A DNA stretch of 64,000 nt from Caulobacter sp. (GTDB lineage: Bacteria; Pseudomonadota; Alphaproteobacteria; Caulobacterales; Caulobacteraceae). The position numbers and the translations under genes were made by a program. The notes under the pieces were generated by a model, which saw nothing but the letters and a program-made list of their open reading frames with translations, was not told where the DNA came from and made no database searches. Location: positions 1 through 64,000 of the forward strand of contig JAUXMY010000008.1 of the NCBI GenBank assembly GCA_030683005.1, read 5' to 3'. Of the stretch, positions 15,459-23,209 are shown piece by piece (the stretch's first letter is position 1; every line of letters starts with the position of its first letter).

Positions 15459-17087
15459 TCAGAACTCTTCCCAGTCGTCCGCCGGCGCCGGGCGGGCGCC
15501 GCCGCTGCGGGCGAAGGCCTGAAGGCGGCTGCGGGCGGCGTGCACCGGGTTCTCGTCTAGCACCGGCGGCGGACGACGCGGCGGGGGCGCCTCGAAGCGG
15601 GCCGGCTCGTGCAGGGCGGGCTCCCGACGTTGCGGAGCGGGAGCGGACGCCGGACGGGGCGCTTCCTGGCGGGGTGGCGGGGCCTGATCCTGCCAGGCGG
15701 TCGCACGGGCGGCGTGCCGGTCGACCTCGAAGCGGTTGACCAGGGTGGTCAGCTGGCCGGCCTCGCCACGCAGAGAGCGGGCGGCGGCGGTGGTCTGCTC
15801 GACCATGGCCGCGTTCTGCTGGGTCATCTGGTCCATCTGGTTGACGGCCGAGTTCACGTCACCCAGCGCCGTGGCCTGCTCCTGCGCCGAGGCGCTGATC
15901 TCTCCGACCAGATCGTGGATCTCGCCGACCTTGCCGACGATCGCCGACAGCGCCTGTCCGGTCTGGCCGACCAGTTGCACGCCCTTGCCGACCTGTCCCG
16001 AGGAGGCCGAGATCAGGGTCTTGATCTCCTTGGCGGCCTGGGCCGAACGCTGGGCCAGGGCCCGGACCTCGGAGGCCACGACCGCGAAGCCGCGACCCGC
16101 ATCGCCGGCCCGCGCCGCCTCGACGCCGGCGTTAAGGGCCAGAAGATTGGTCTGGAAGGCGATCTCGTCGATCACGCCGATGATCTGGCCGATCTCGTTG
16201 GACGAGCTCTCGATCTCGCCCATGGCCGAGATGGCCTGGCGGACGACCTCGCCGGAGTGCTCGGCGTCCTGGCGGGCGCCGGTGACGACCGTGGCGGCCT
16301 GGCGGGCCCCCTCGGCGGAGCGCTTCACCGTGGCGGTGATCTGGTCGAGGGCCGCGGCAGTCTCTTCCAGCCGCGCGGCCTGCTGCTCGGTGCGCTTGGA
16401 CAGGTCATCGGCGGCGTTGGCGATCTCGCTGGAGCCGGCGTTGATCGCCGTCGTCGACTCGCTGATCGAGGCCATCGCCGTCTTCAGGCTGGTCACGGCG
16501 GCGTTGAAGTCATCCTTCAGCTTCTGGTAGGCGCCCGGGAAGCTGGCGTCGATGCGGGCGGTCAGATCGCCGCACGCCAGACGGCCGAGGCTGTCGGCCA
16601 GGGTCGTGACCACCGCGGTCTGTTCGGCGTCGTTGCGGCGGGCGGCCTCTTCGCTCTGTTGCCGCTCGATCTGGTCCTCGGTGACGTCCTGGGCGAACTT
16701 GATGACCTTGTAGGGCCGGCCGGTCGCGTCAGAGATCGGCATGTAGGAGGCGCGCAGCCAGATGGGCCGGCCGCCCTTGCCGACGCGGGCAAACTTGCCG
16801 ACCTGGAACTCGCCGTTGTTCAGACCTCTCCAGAGCTCGCGGTACTCCTGGCTCGCCGCATGCTCGGGCGTGCAGAACAGGCTGTGGTGGCGACCTTCAA
16901 TCTCGCCGGCCGAATAGCCGACTGTGGCGAGGAAGTTGCTGTTGGCGCGTATCACCGTGCCGTCGAGGTTGAACTCGATGATCGCCTGGGCGCGGTCCAT
17001 CGCCGTCGCCTGGGCATCCAGTTCGCGGAGCCGCTCCGCATCCCTGGCGGCCTTTTGTCGATCGCTTCCCAGAAAGCCGAACGCCAT
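15459..17087 (-). CDS. Soluble PAS-domain methyl-accepting chemotaxis protein with CheR tether
   Basis: The 542-residue protein lacks membrane segments. A PAS domain occupies about residues 30-135 ([27 protein letters not shown]), followed by a HAMP-like stretch and the signalling domain. The hairpin tip is close to [21 protein letters not shown] and [19 protein letters not shown] Pro/Ala-rich linker leads to the C-terminal pentapeptide DWEEF, like the NWETF tether for CheR/CheB. It therefore probably senses a cytoplasmic redox or ligand signal and is fully adaptable. A perfect palindrome and a CtrA-like half-site lie upstream. Confidence 0.9.
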   Translation of the reverse strand: MAFGFLGSDRQKAARDAERLRELDAQATAMDRAQAIIEFNLDGTVIRANSNFLATVGYSAGEIEGRHHSLFCTPEHAASQEYRELWRGLNNGEFQVGKFARVGKGGRPIWLRASYMPISDATGRPYKVIKFAQDVTEDQIERQQSEEAARRNDAEQTAVVTTLADSLGRLACGDLTARIDASFPGAYQKLKDDFNAAVTSLKTAMASISESTTAINAGSSEIANAADDLSKRTEQQAARLEETAAALDQITATVKRSAEGARQAATVVTGARQDAEHSGEVVRQAISAMGEIESSSNEIGQIIGVIDEIAFQTNLLALNAGVEAARAGDAGRGFAVVASEVRALAQRSAQAAKEIKTLISASSGQVGKGVQLVGQTGQALSAIVGKVGEIHDLVGEISASAQEQATALGDVNSAVNQMDQMTQQNAAMVEQTTAAARSLRGEAGQLTTLVNRFEVDRHAARATAWQDQAPPPRQEAPRPASAPAPQRREPALHEPARFEAPPPRRPPPVLDENPVHAARSRLQAFARSGGARPAPADDWEEF

Positions 17088-17112
17088 GGAAACCCATCCC
17101 TGGAATCACGTG

Positions 17113-17132
17113 GCGCCGTGACGTCACGGCGC
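17113..17132. promoter_or_regulatory. Perfect palindrome upstream of the chemoreceptor gene
   Basis: GCGCCGTGAC is followed directly by its reverse complement GTCACGGCGC, with no spacer. It lies 26-45 bases before the start codon of the chemoreceptor. With no loop and no T tract it is more likely a protein-binding site than a terminator. Confidence 0.5.
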
Positions 17133-17153
17133 GACACTCCGGACTCGCATTGT

Positions 17154-17161
17154 CTGGTTAA
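17154..17161 (-). promoter_or_regulatory. CtrA half-site-like TTAACCAG upstream of the chemoreceptor
   Basis: The minus strand reads TTAACCAG, 7 of 8 positions of the CtrA half-site, 67-74 bases before the chemoreceptor start. Its value is that the adjacent cheW promoter has the exact 8-mer. Confidence 0.3.
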
Positions 17162-17205
17162 CAACCTCGAAAAGCCGGCCTGAACGAACGGCGTTTCCCT
17201 TGGGG

Positions 17206-17769
17206 TCAACAGCTCGCTGCGCGCCCGGTCTCCCGCGCCTCCACCATGGCCAGCAGCCGCTCCATGCCGGCGTCGCGGACCCGCTCCTCATGCAGATGGC
17301 CGACCAGGTCGCTCAGGTAGTCGATGTTGCGGCCCGACAGCCCGCTGGCCCCGGCGATCAGGTCCGCCTGCTGATCCAGCGTCAGATCGCCGGCCCACTG
17401 CGGATGATCGATGTCCGACAGGAAGACCAGGCAGTCGACCGGCCCGTTCCCCTCGATTTTCACCCGCCGCCAGGCCTCGAAATAGGTCTCCGTCGGCTGC
17501 TCGCGTTCCCGCAGATAGCCGTAGACCTCGCCCCAGGCGTCGGCGGCGACACGATAGGCCACGCCCCGGGTGGACCCGCCCGGCGCCAGGCCCAGCACCA
17601 GCCCCGGGCGCTCCGGCACGCCGCGATGGTGCACCGAATAGATGCAGAATGCGCGCCGCCGACCGTGGAGAACCGCGCGGCGGCGTTCTACAAACGGGAA
17701 CCCGGGCCGCCACATCAGCGATCCGTACCCGAATACCCAGCGGTCCTGCGCCGCGTCGCCGCCGTCCAT
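17206..17769 (-). CDS. ChaC-type gamma-glutamylcyclotransferase
   Basis: The 187-residue protein has the substrate-binding loop VFGYGSLMW (12-20), then AFCIYSVHHRGVPERPGLVLGL and GVAYRV, typical of ChaC. The family degrades glutathione to 5-oxoproline and Cys-Gly. Start ATG 17769 is chosen because family similarity begins right after it; an upstream extension is possible. It is divergent from the DUF2125 gene. Confidence 0.88.
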   Translation of the reverse strand: MDGGDAAQDRWVFGYGSLMWRPGFPFVERRRAVLHGRRRAFCIYSVHHRGVPERPGLVLGLAPGGSTRGVAYRVAADAWGEVYGYLREREQPTETYFEAWRRVKIEGNGPVDCLVFLSDIDHPQWAGDLTLDQQADLIAGASGLSGRNIDYLSDLVGHLHEERVRDAGMERLLAMVEARETGRAASC

Positions 17770-17801
17770 TCGTTCCGCCAGTCCCAGGAGCCGTCTCGTC
17801 C

Positions 17802-18752
17802 ATGACCCTGCCCGAACCCGAGCGGCCCCGCAAACCCCGTCGGCGCGGACTTTTCCTGCCATGGCTTCTAGCCCTGCTGCTGGTCGTCGGCTGGAGCGGC
17901 GGCTGGTTCTGGCTGAGGGGCGAGTCGGTGCGGCGCATGGACGCCCAGGTCGAGCAGCTTCGCGAGCAAGGCTATGACGTCGTCTGGCGCAAAAGGACCA
18001 TCACCGGCTTTCCCTTCCGGCTGAACGTCACCCTCGACGGCGCGCGGATCGCCGAACCCTCCGGCTGGGCCATCGCCGCGCCCCTGCTGAAGTCGGAGGC
18101 CTACGTCTATCGCCTCGACCACTGGGTTATGGTCGCGCCGGATGGCGTCACCCTGACGCGGCCTGACGGCGGGCCGGTGACGGTGCGGGCCCGGGCGCTG
18201 CGCGCCAGCCTGAGCAGTTTCGACGAGCATCCGCCACGCTTTTCGGTCGAGGGCGTCGACCTGACCTTCGAGACCGCGCCCGGCGGAAAGCCCTATCCGG
18301 TGGAGTCGGCGTCCGGGCTGGAGCTGCACCTGCGGGCCGGGCCGCAGGACCAGGGCGGGGTGCTGTTCAAGGTCGACGGCGCCCGCCTGCGCCTCGAGGG
18401 CCTGCCCGCCCGCATCGTGCAGGGCAAGCCGGCCTCGATGATGTGGGACCTGACCCTGTCGAGGATGAGCGCCTTTCGGGGCCGCGACTGGCCGGGCGCC
18501 GTGCGGAACTGGCGTGACGCCGGCGGGGCCATCACCGTGCGCGCCGCGCAGGTGCGGGGCGGCGAGGCCGTGCTGTCGGGCACGGGCGGGCCGCTGACGG
18601 TCGGAGCTGACGGACGCCTGCAGGGCGATCTCGAGGCCACGCTCAGCGGCGCCGACGACGGAACCCCGGCCTTCTCGGGCGATGTGGTGCTGTCGGGCGG
18701 CGAGGCGCGCATCGGGCCGCTGCCGCTGGGGCCGTCGCCGCGGCTGTACTAG
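17802..18752 (+). CDS. DUF2125-domain periplasmic protein
   Basis: The 316-residue protein has a positively charged N terminus, one membrane anchor (about 17-38) and a beta-rich periplasmic domain with GYDVVWRKRTITGFPFRLNVTLDG, the hallmark of DUF2125. The domain is widespread in alphaproteobacteria; its function is unknown, though the repeated beta pattern resembles AsmA-like lipid-transfer proteins. CAGGAG precedes ATG 17802. A large hairpin element follows the stop. Confidence 0.8.
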   Translation: MTLPEPERPRKPRRRGLFLPWLLALLLVVGWSGGWFWLRGESVRRMDAQVEQLREQGYDVVWRKRTITGFPFRLNVTLDGARIAEPSGWAIAAPLLKSEAYVYRLDHWVMVAPDGVTLTRPDGGPVTVRARALRASLSSFDEHPPRFSVEGVDLTFETAPGGKPYPVESASGLELHLRAGPQDQGGVLFKVDGARLRLEGLPARIVQGKPASMMWDLTLSRMSAFRGRDWPGAVRNWRDAGGAITVRAAQVRGGEAVLSGTGGPLTVGADGRLQGDLEATLSGADDGTPAFSGDVVLSGGEARIGPLPLGPSPRLY

Positions 18753-18758
18753 TGACTT

Positions 18759-18914
18759 CCTCCCCGTTCACGGGGAGGGGGACCATGCGGAGCATGGTGG
18801 TGGGGCAGCGCAGACGTCGGACGCCTGGCCGCCGTGCACTGAGCCCTATCGTTGAGCCGTGGCGCTGCCCCACCACCGCTCTCCGAGCGGTGCCCCTCCC
18901 CGCGAGCGGGGAGG
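18759..18914. repeat. Dispersed hairpin element, CCTCCCC family, copy A
   Basis: The 156-bp element begins with CCTCCCCGT/ACGGGGAGG and ends with CCTCCCC/GGGGAGG. Inside, GGTGGTGGGGCAGCGC is exactly complementary to GCGCTGCCCCACCACC, so the whole can fold into one branched hairpin. It shares about 38 bases (GGGGACCATGCGGAGCATGG region) almost unchanged with copy B at 47566-47730. It lies between the DUF2125 and chorismate mutase genes. Confidence 0.8.
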
Positions 18915-19000
18915 AAGGCTCCGGGGAATTTTCTTCCCTCGCTTGCCGACTATTGCCCTCTCCGGCGGGATGAAATAACTCCCCGGTCTCGTCTGAAGGG

Positions 19001-19807
19001 ATGAAAATGGGCAAGGACGCCCCGGCCGCTCCGCTGACTCTCGACGCCGTCCGCGCGCGCATTGACGCCGTGGACGCCGAGCTTCTGCGGCTGGTCGGCG
19101 AGCGCGCCTCCCTCGCCAAGGCGGTGGCCGTGGCCAAGACCGCTGCCGGCGACGGCGGCAAGTTCGGGCTGCGCCCGGCGCGCGAAGCCCAGATCGTCCG
19201 CAAGATTCTCGCCGCCAAGGACCCGGCCGCCTCCAACGCCCTGGTCGTGCGCATCTGGCGCGAGCTGATGGCCGACAGCCTCAGCCAGCAGGGTCCGTTC
19301 CATCTGTCGGTCTGGGGCGGCAAGCTGGAAAGCCGCGCCGTCGAATTGACCCGCCTGCGCTTTGGCGCCGCGCCGAAGCTGACCGTCGTCGCCAGGCCCG
19401 AAGACGCCCTGGCCGCCGCCCGCACGCCCGGCGGCGTCGCGGTGCTGGCCCTGACGCCGGACTCGTCCTGGTGGGGCCGGCTGCTGGCCGAGCCGACGCT
19501 GAAGGTCTTCGCCACCCTGCCCTGTCTGACCGCCTGGGGCCCGACCGGCGCGGTCGCCGTCGCCCAGGTCGAGATCGCGCCGACCGGCGCCGACCAGACC
19601 CTGTGGGTCACCGACGCGGCCGATGTCAGCAAGACCGTCGAGGCCCTCAGCCGCGACGGCGTCGCCGCCGCCCCGCTGGTTCAGCACGGCGGCCTGACCC
19701 TCTACGCCCTCGCCGGCTATTATCAGCACCACGACGCCAGGCTGCTCCGCGCGCCCGGGCAGCTGAATGGCGTCATCGGCGCGGCCCCCGAACCCTTCGA
19801 CCTTTAG
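19001..19807 (+). CDS. Chorismate mutase with an unassigned C-terminal domain
   Basis: Residues 10-95 of this 268-residue protein form an AroQ-type chorismate mutase helix bundle (LDAVRARIDAVDAELLRLVGERASLA, then RPAREAQIVRKI). The enzyme converts chorismate to prephenate. The C-terminal 170 residues (SVWGGKLESRAVELTRLRFG, WWGRLLAEP, LYALAGYY) match no domain I can name; they may be a ligand-binding regulator. GAAGGG precedes ATG 19001. hisC and tyrA follow, giving a route from chorismate to tyrosine. Confidence 0.82.
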   Translation: MKMGKDAPAAPLTLDAVRARIDAVDAELLRLVGERASLAKAVAVAKTAAGDGGKFGLRPAREAQIVRKILAAKDPAASNALVVRIWRELMADSLSQQGPFHLSVWGGKLESRAVELTRLRFGAAPKLTVVARPEDALAAARTPGGVAVLALTPDSSWWGRLLAEPTLKVFATLPCLTAWGPTGAVAVAQVEIAPTGADQTLWVTDAADVSKTVEALSRDGVAAAPLVQHGGLTLYALAGYYQHHDARLLRAPGQLNGVIGAAPEPFDL

Positions 19808-19831
19808 ACCGGCTCCGTATAAGAAGCCGGT
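19808..19831 (+). other. Small hairpin between chorismate mutase gene and hisC
   Basis: ACCGGCT (19808-19814) and AGCCGGT (19825-19831) pair around a 10-base loop, followed by only TTCC. It may tune expression between the two genes; too weak for a confident terminator. Confidence 0.3.
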
Positions 19832-19855
19832 TCCTCCCAGACCCGGACTTCTCGC

Positions 19856-20977
19856 ATGACCGCCCAAACCCCCGACCGCTTCAGGGCCGACCGGCCCGTT
19901 CCCAAGCCCGGCATCGTCGAGATCGAGCCCTACAAGCCCGGCAAGGCCAAGGCCGAGGGCGTCGAAAACCCGATCAAGCTGTCCGCCAACGAGAACATCC
20001 TGGGCAGCTCACCCAAGGCGCAGGAGGCCTTCGCCGCCGCCGCCGGCAAGCTGGCCCTCTACCCCGACCCCCGCACCACCATGGTGCGCGAGGCCATCGC
20101 CGCGAAGTACGACCTGGAGCCGGAGCGGCTGCTGTTCGGTTGCGGCTCGGACGAGGTGTTCCAGCTGCTCTGCCAGACCTTCCTCGAGCCGGGCGACAAC
20201 ATGGTGCAGCCGGCCCACGGCTTCGCCGCCTGGGCCATCGGCGCCCGGGCCTGCGGGGCGGAAATTCGCAATGCGCCGGAGAAGGACCTGCACGTCGACG
20301 TCGACGCACTCCTGGAGCAGGTCGACGAGCGCACCCGCCTGGTCTTCGTCGCCAACCCGGCCAACCCGACCGGCACCTGGATCCCGTTCAGCGAGATCCG
20401 CCGCCTGCACGAGGCCCTGCCCCCGTCGGTGGTGCTGGTGCTGGACGGCGCCTACGCCGAGTTCCAGACCGGCGCCGCCACGACCGAGGACTTCGACCTG
20501 GCCCGGCACGAACGCAACGTCGTGGTCACCCGCACCTTCTCCAAGATCTATGGCCTGGCCGCGCTGCGCGTCGGCTGGGGCTACCTGCCGCTGGAGATGA
20601 CCCAGGCCGTCGACCGGATCCGGCTGCCGTTCAACGTCAACATCCCGGCCCAGCTGGCCGCCGTCGCCGCGCTCGGCGATGACGACTTCAGGCAGCGCTC
20701 CATCGATCTGGTCGAGACCTGGCGCCCATGGCTGACCCAGCAGCTGGGCGGCCTGGGCCTGGACGTCGCGCCGTCTGCGGCCAACTTCGTGCTGGTCGGC
20801 TTCCCGAAGACGCCCGGCAAGACCGCCGTGGAAGCCGAGGCCTTCCTGGCCTCGAAGGGCTACCTGGTGCGGGGCGTGGGCAACTACGGCCTGCCCGACC
20901 ATGTGCGGATCACCATCGGCCTGGAAGAACACAACCGCGCCGTCGTCGATCTGCTCGCCGACTTCATGGGCCGCTGA
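19856..20977 (+). CDS. hisC: Histidinol-phosphate/aromatic aminotransferase
   Basis: The 373-residue class I/II PLP aminotransferase has KLSANENILGSSP, NPANPTGTWI and the PLP lysine K230 in TRTFSKIYGLAALRVGW. HisC uses glutamate to aminate imidazole-acetol phosphate; alphaproteobacterial members in this setting often also aminate prephenate or phenylpyruvate. Its place between chorismate mutase and tyrA genes supports an aromatic role, which is inferred. It is two bases from tyrA. Confidence 0.9.
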   Translation: MTAQTPDRFRADRPVPKPGIVEIEPYKPGKAKAEGVENPIKLSANENILGSSPKAQEAFAAAAGKLALYPDPRTTMVREAIAAKYDLEPERLLFGCGSDEVFQLLCQTFLEPGDNMVQPAHGFAAWAIGARACGAEIRNAPEKDLHVDVDALLEQVDERTRLVFVANPANPTGTWIPFSEIRRLHEALPPSVVLVLDGAYAEFQTGAATTEDFDLARHERNVVVTRTFSKIYGLAALRVGWGYLPLEMTQAVDRIRLPFNVNIPAQLAAVAALGDDDFRQRSIDLVETWRPWLTQQLGGLGLDVAPSAANFVLVGFPKTPGKTAVEAEAFLASKGYLVRGVGNYGLPDHVRITIGLEEHNRAVVDLLADFMGR

Positions 20978-20979
20978 TC

Positions 20980-21915
20980 ATGCCCGGACAGGTCTACAAC
21001 CGCATGGCCGTGGTCGGCTTTGGCCTGATCGGCTCGTCCCTCGCCCGGATCGCCCGCGAAAAGGGCGTGGTCGGCGAGATCGTCGCCGTCGACGCCTCGG
21101 AGGCGCATCGCGCCCGCATCGCCGAACTGGGCCTGGCCGACCGGGTGACCGGCGACATCGCGGGCGGCGTGGCCGGCTGCGACCTGGTGGTCTTCGCCAC
21201 GCCGGTGCTGGCCATCGGCGAGGCCATGGCCGCCGCCGCCCCGGCCCTGAGCCCCGGCGCCACCGTCACCGACGTCGGCTCGGTCAAGGGCACGGTGGCC
21301 GACGCCATGGCCGCCACGGCGCCAGGCGACGTCTTCGTCATTCCCGGGCACCCGATCGCCGGCACCGAGCATTCCGGCCCCGACGCGGGCTTCGCCGAGC
21401 TGTTCGACGGCCGCTGGGTGATCCTGACGCCGGACGCAGGCCGCGAGGACGCCGCCTACGCCGAGGCGGTGGCGAAGCTGTCGACCTTCTGGCGGGCCTG
21501 CGGCGCGCAGGTCGAGCTGATGGACGTCCAGCACCACGACCTGGTGCTGGCCATCACCAGCCACCTGCCCCACCTGATCGCCTACAACATCGTCGGCACC
21601 GCCTCAGACCTGGAGGGCGTCACCGAGGGCGAGGTGATGAAGTACAGCGCCGGCGGCTTCCGCGACTTCACCCGCATCGCCGCCAGCGACCCGACCATGT
21701 GGCGCGACATCTTCGTGGCCAACAAGGACGCGGTGCTGGAGGTGCTGGGCCGCTTCACCGAGGATCTCCAGGCCCTGAGCCGCGCCATACGCTGGGGCGA
21801 GGCCGACAAGCTGCAGGACCTGTTCACCCGCACCCGCGCCATCCGCCGCGGCGTCATCGCGCTAGGCCAGGAAAGCGCCGAGCCCAACTTCGGCCGGGAT
21901 CGCGGGAAGCACTGA
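20980..21915 (+). CDS. tyrA: Prephenate/arogenate dehydrogenase
   Basis: The 311-residue protein has the NAD-binding GFGLIGSSL (13-21), VTDVGSVKG, and the substrate motif HPIAGTEHSGPDAG. It oxidatively decarboxylates prephenate or arogenate on the way to tyrosine. Specificity is not decidable from motifs alone. ATG 20980 follows the hisC stop by two bases; the longer upstream frame is an antisense-like shadow. A hairpin element (copy C) follows and separates it from a convergent gene. Confidence 0.92.
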   Translation: MPGQVYNRMAVVGFGLIGSSLARIAREKGVVGEIVAVDASEAHRARIAELGLADRVTGDIAGGVAGCDLVVFATPVLAIGEAMAAAAPALSPGATVTDVGSVKGTVADAMAATAPGDVFVIPGHPIAGTEHSGPDAGFAELFDGRWVILTPDAGREDAAYAEAVAKLSTFWRACGAQVELMDVQHHDLVLAITSHLPHLIAYNIVGTASDLEGVTEGEVMKYSAGGFRDFTRIAASDPTMWRDIFVANKDAVLEVLGRFTEDLQALSRAIRWGEADKLQDLFTRTRAIRRGVIALGQESAEPNFGRDRGKH

Positions 21916-21924
21916 TCTCGTCCT

Positions 21925-22074
21925 CCCTCCCCTTCATGGGGAGGGACAGACGCGCGAAGCGCGTCAGGGTGGGGCAAGGGGTGGCCGCCTTCTGGGTCAG
22001 GTGAGGATCGCGGCTCGCCCCACCCGTCTCGTCTCGCTGCGCTCGCCGATCCACCCTCCCCACAAGGGGGAGGG
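21925..22074. repeat. Dispersed hairpin element, CCTCCCC family, copy C
   Basis: The 150-bp element is bounded by CCCTCCCC/GGGGAGGG hairpins at both ends (21925-21945 and 22054-22074), with inner GGGTGGGGC and GCCCCACCC complementary. It lies between the convergent tyrA and START-like genes, where it can act as a bidirectional terminator. Confidence 0.75.
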
Positions 22075-22103
22075 AGACGCGGGGTATGGCTTCGGCTGGC
22101 GCC

Positions 22104-22682
22104 CTACTCCCCGGCCGCCACGTCGCGCAGGTTGACCAGCACCTTGGGCGTGTCCTTGCGCAGGCCGGCGCGGACGGCCATGGGCGGGGCGAGGATCTTT
22201 GCCGACAGGCGGTTCTCGTAGGTCACGCGGGTCCAGCGGCCCTCGTTGAAGGCGGCCAGGCCCCATTGCCCTTCCATGACCTTCAGGTCGCCATCGACCC
22301 GCTTGAAGCGGATCCGGCGATAGGGCTCGTAGTCTGACCGGAAGACGTTGCGCAGCGTCGGCAGGAACAGGTTGCCCCTGGTGACATGCTCGCGGATGTC
22401 CCAGCCGGCGCCCTGCTCCAGCACCCGGCAGCGGGTGACGCTGGTCACCAGCCGCGCCGCGAAGCGGCAGTCGGTCATCGCCTTCCAGATGCGTTCGGCC
22501 GGGGCGGGAATGTCGATGGCGGCGTGGATGCGGGCGGACTCGCCGTCCGGATCGAGGGTGACGGAGATCCACGGCAGCCCGGCCTTCAGCGACCGGTCGA
22601 CCCCCTCGGGCAGCGCCGACGCGGCCGTCGGGCCGGCGAGGAACAGCAGCAGCAACGTCGACAGCGCGGCAGCCCGGATCAT
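22104..22682 (-). CDS. Exported SRPBCC (START-like) protein
   Basis: The 192-residue protein has a cleavable signal peptide (about 1-23, ending AASA) and a polyketide cyclase/dehydrase-type SRPBCC domain: ARIHAAIDIPAPAERIWKAMTDCRFAARL in short, later RVTYENRLSAKILAPPMAVR. The fold binds hydrophobic ligands. It stands alone. The ligand is unknown. Confidence 0.8.
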   Translation of the reverse strand: MIRAAALSTLLLLFLAGPTAASALPEGVDRSLKAGLPWISVTLDPDGESARIHAAIDIPAPAERIWKAMTDCRFAARLVTSVTRCRVLEQGAGWDIREHVTRGNLFLPTLRNVFRSDYEPYRRIRFKRVDGDLKVMEGQWGLAAFNEGRWTRVTYENRLSAKILAPPMAVRAGLRKDTPKVLVNLRDVAAGE

Positions 22683-22859
22683 GGATCCGCCCTCCAGAAG
22701 TCTGCTTCTTCGTCAGCGGAAAGCCTAGGCCGATAAGGCCCGGGGTCCAGCGGACTCGGCGCACACGGGAGCGAACGCCGACAGGCAGTCGCTAGCGGGA
22801 GAGTGCGACAGCGGCGCAACAGGCGCGCGACGGGCTGACGACAGCCGCCTCGCTCAGGC
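22683..22859. other. Intergenic stretch with no recognised feature
   Basis: Between the START-like gene's start and the orphan HTH gene's stop I see no gene, repeat or clear hairpin; it should hold the START-like gene's promoter. Confidence 0.4.
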
Positions 22860-23111
22860 TCAGGCGCCGGCGGCGGCGCCATCGCGGGCGATGGTCCGCA
22901 GGCGGGCCTTCAACATCGCGTCGGGTCGCACCCGCCCCGCCTCGACATCGCGCAGGGCGTCCGGGTCGATGGCGAAGGTCCGCGCGAAGGCGGACTGCGA
23001 CAGCCCGGTCAGCCAGCGCACCCGCTGCACCTCGGCCCGGGCGCAGACGGCCTGGGCGGGAGAGGCGTTGTCGTCGGCGGGAAGGTCCGGTCGGGCATGG
23101 GGCAGGCTCAT
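22860..23111 (-). CDS. Orphan helix-turn-helix (XRE-like) protein
   Basis: The 83-residue protein has an HTH in residues 29-70: VRWLTGLSQSAFARTFAIDP then ALRDVEAGRVRPDAMLKARL. This is like the C-terminal DNA-binding part of HigA/NadS-type antitoxins, including the usual LSQ..FA spacing. No toxin gene is adjacent: upstream is the 3' end of the DinG-like gene's region and downstream 177 bases without a gene. It may be a lone antitoxin or small regulator. Confidence 0.65.
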   Translation of the reverse strand: MSLPHARPDLPADDNASPAQAVCARAEVQRVRWLTGLSQSAFARTFAIDPDALRDVEAGRVRPDAMLKARLRTIARDGAAAGA

Positions 23112-23209
23112 GGGTCGACTCCGTCGCTGCAGGCGCCCCCGCCACCCGCAGCGGGATACGCCCCGGACATTGCGAACATGCGACGGGACGGAGTCCATTG
23201 CGGGGCGAT

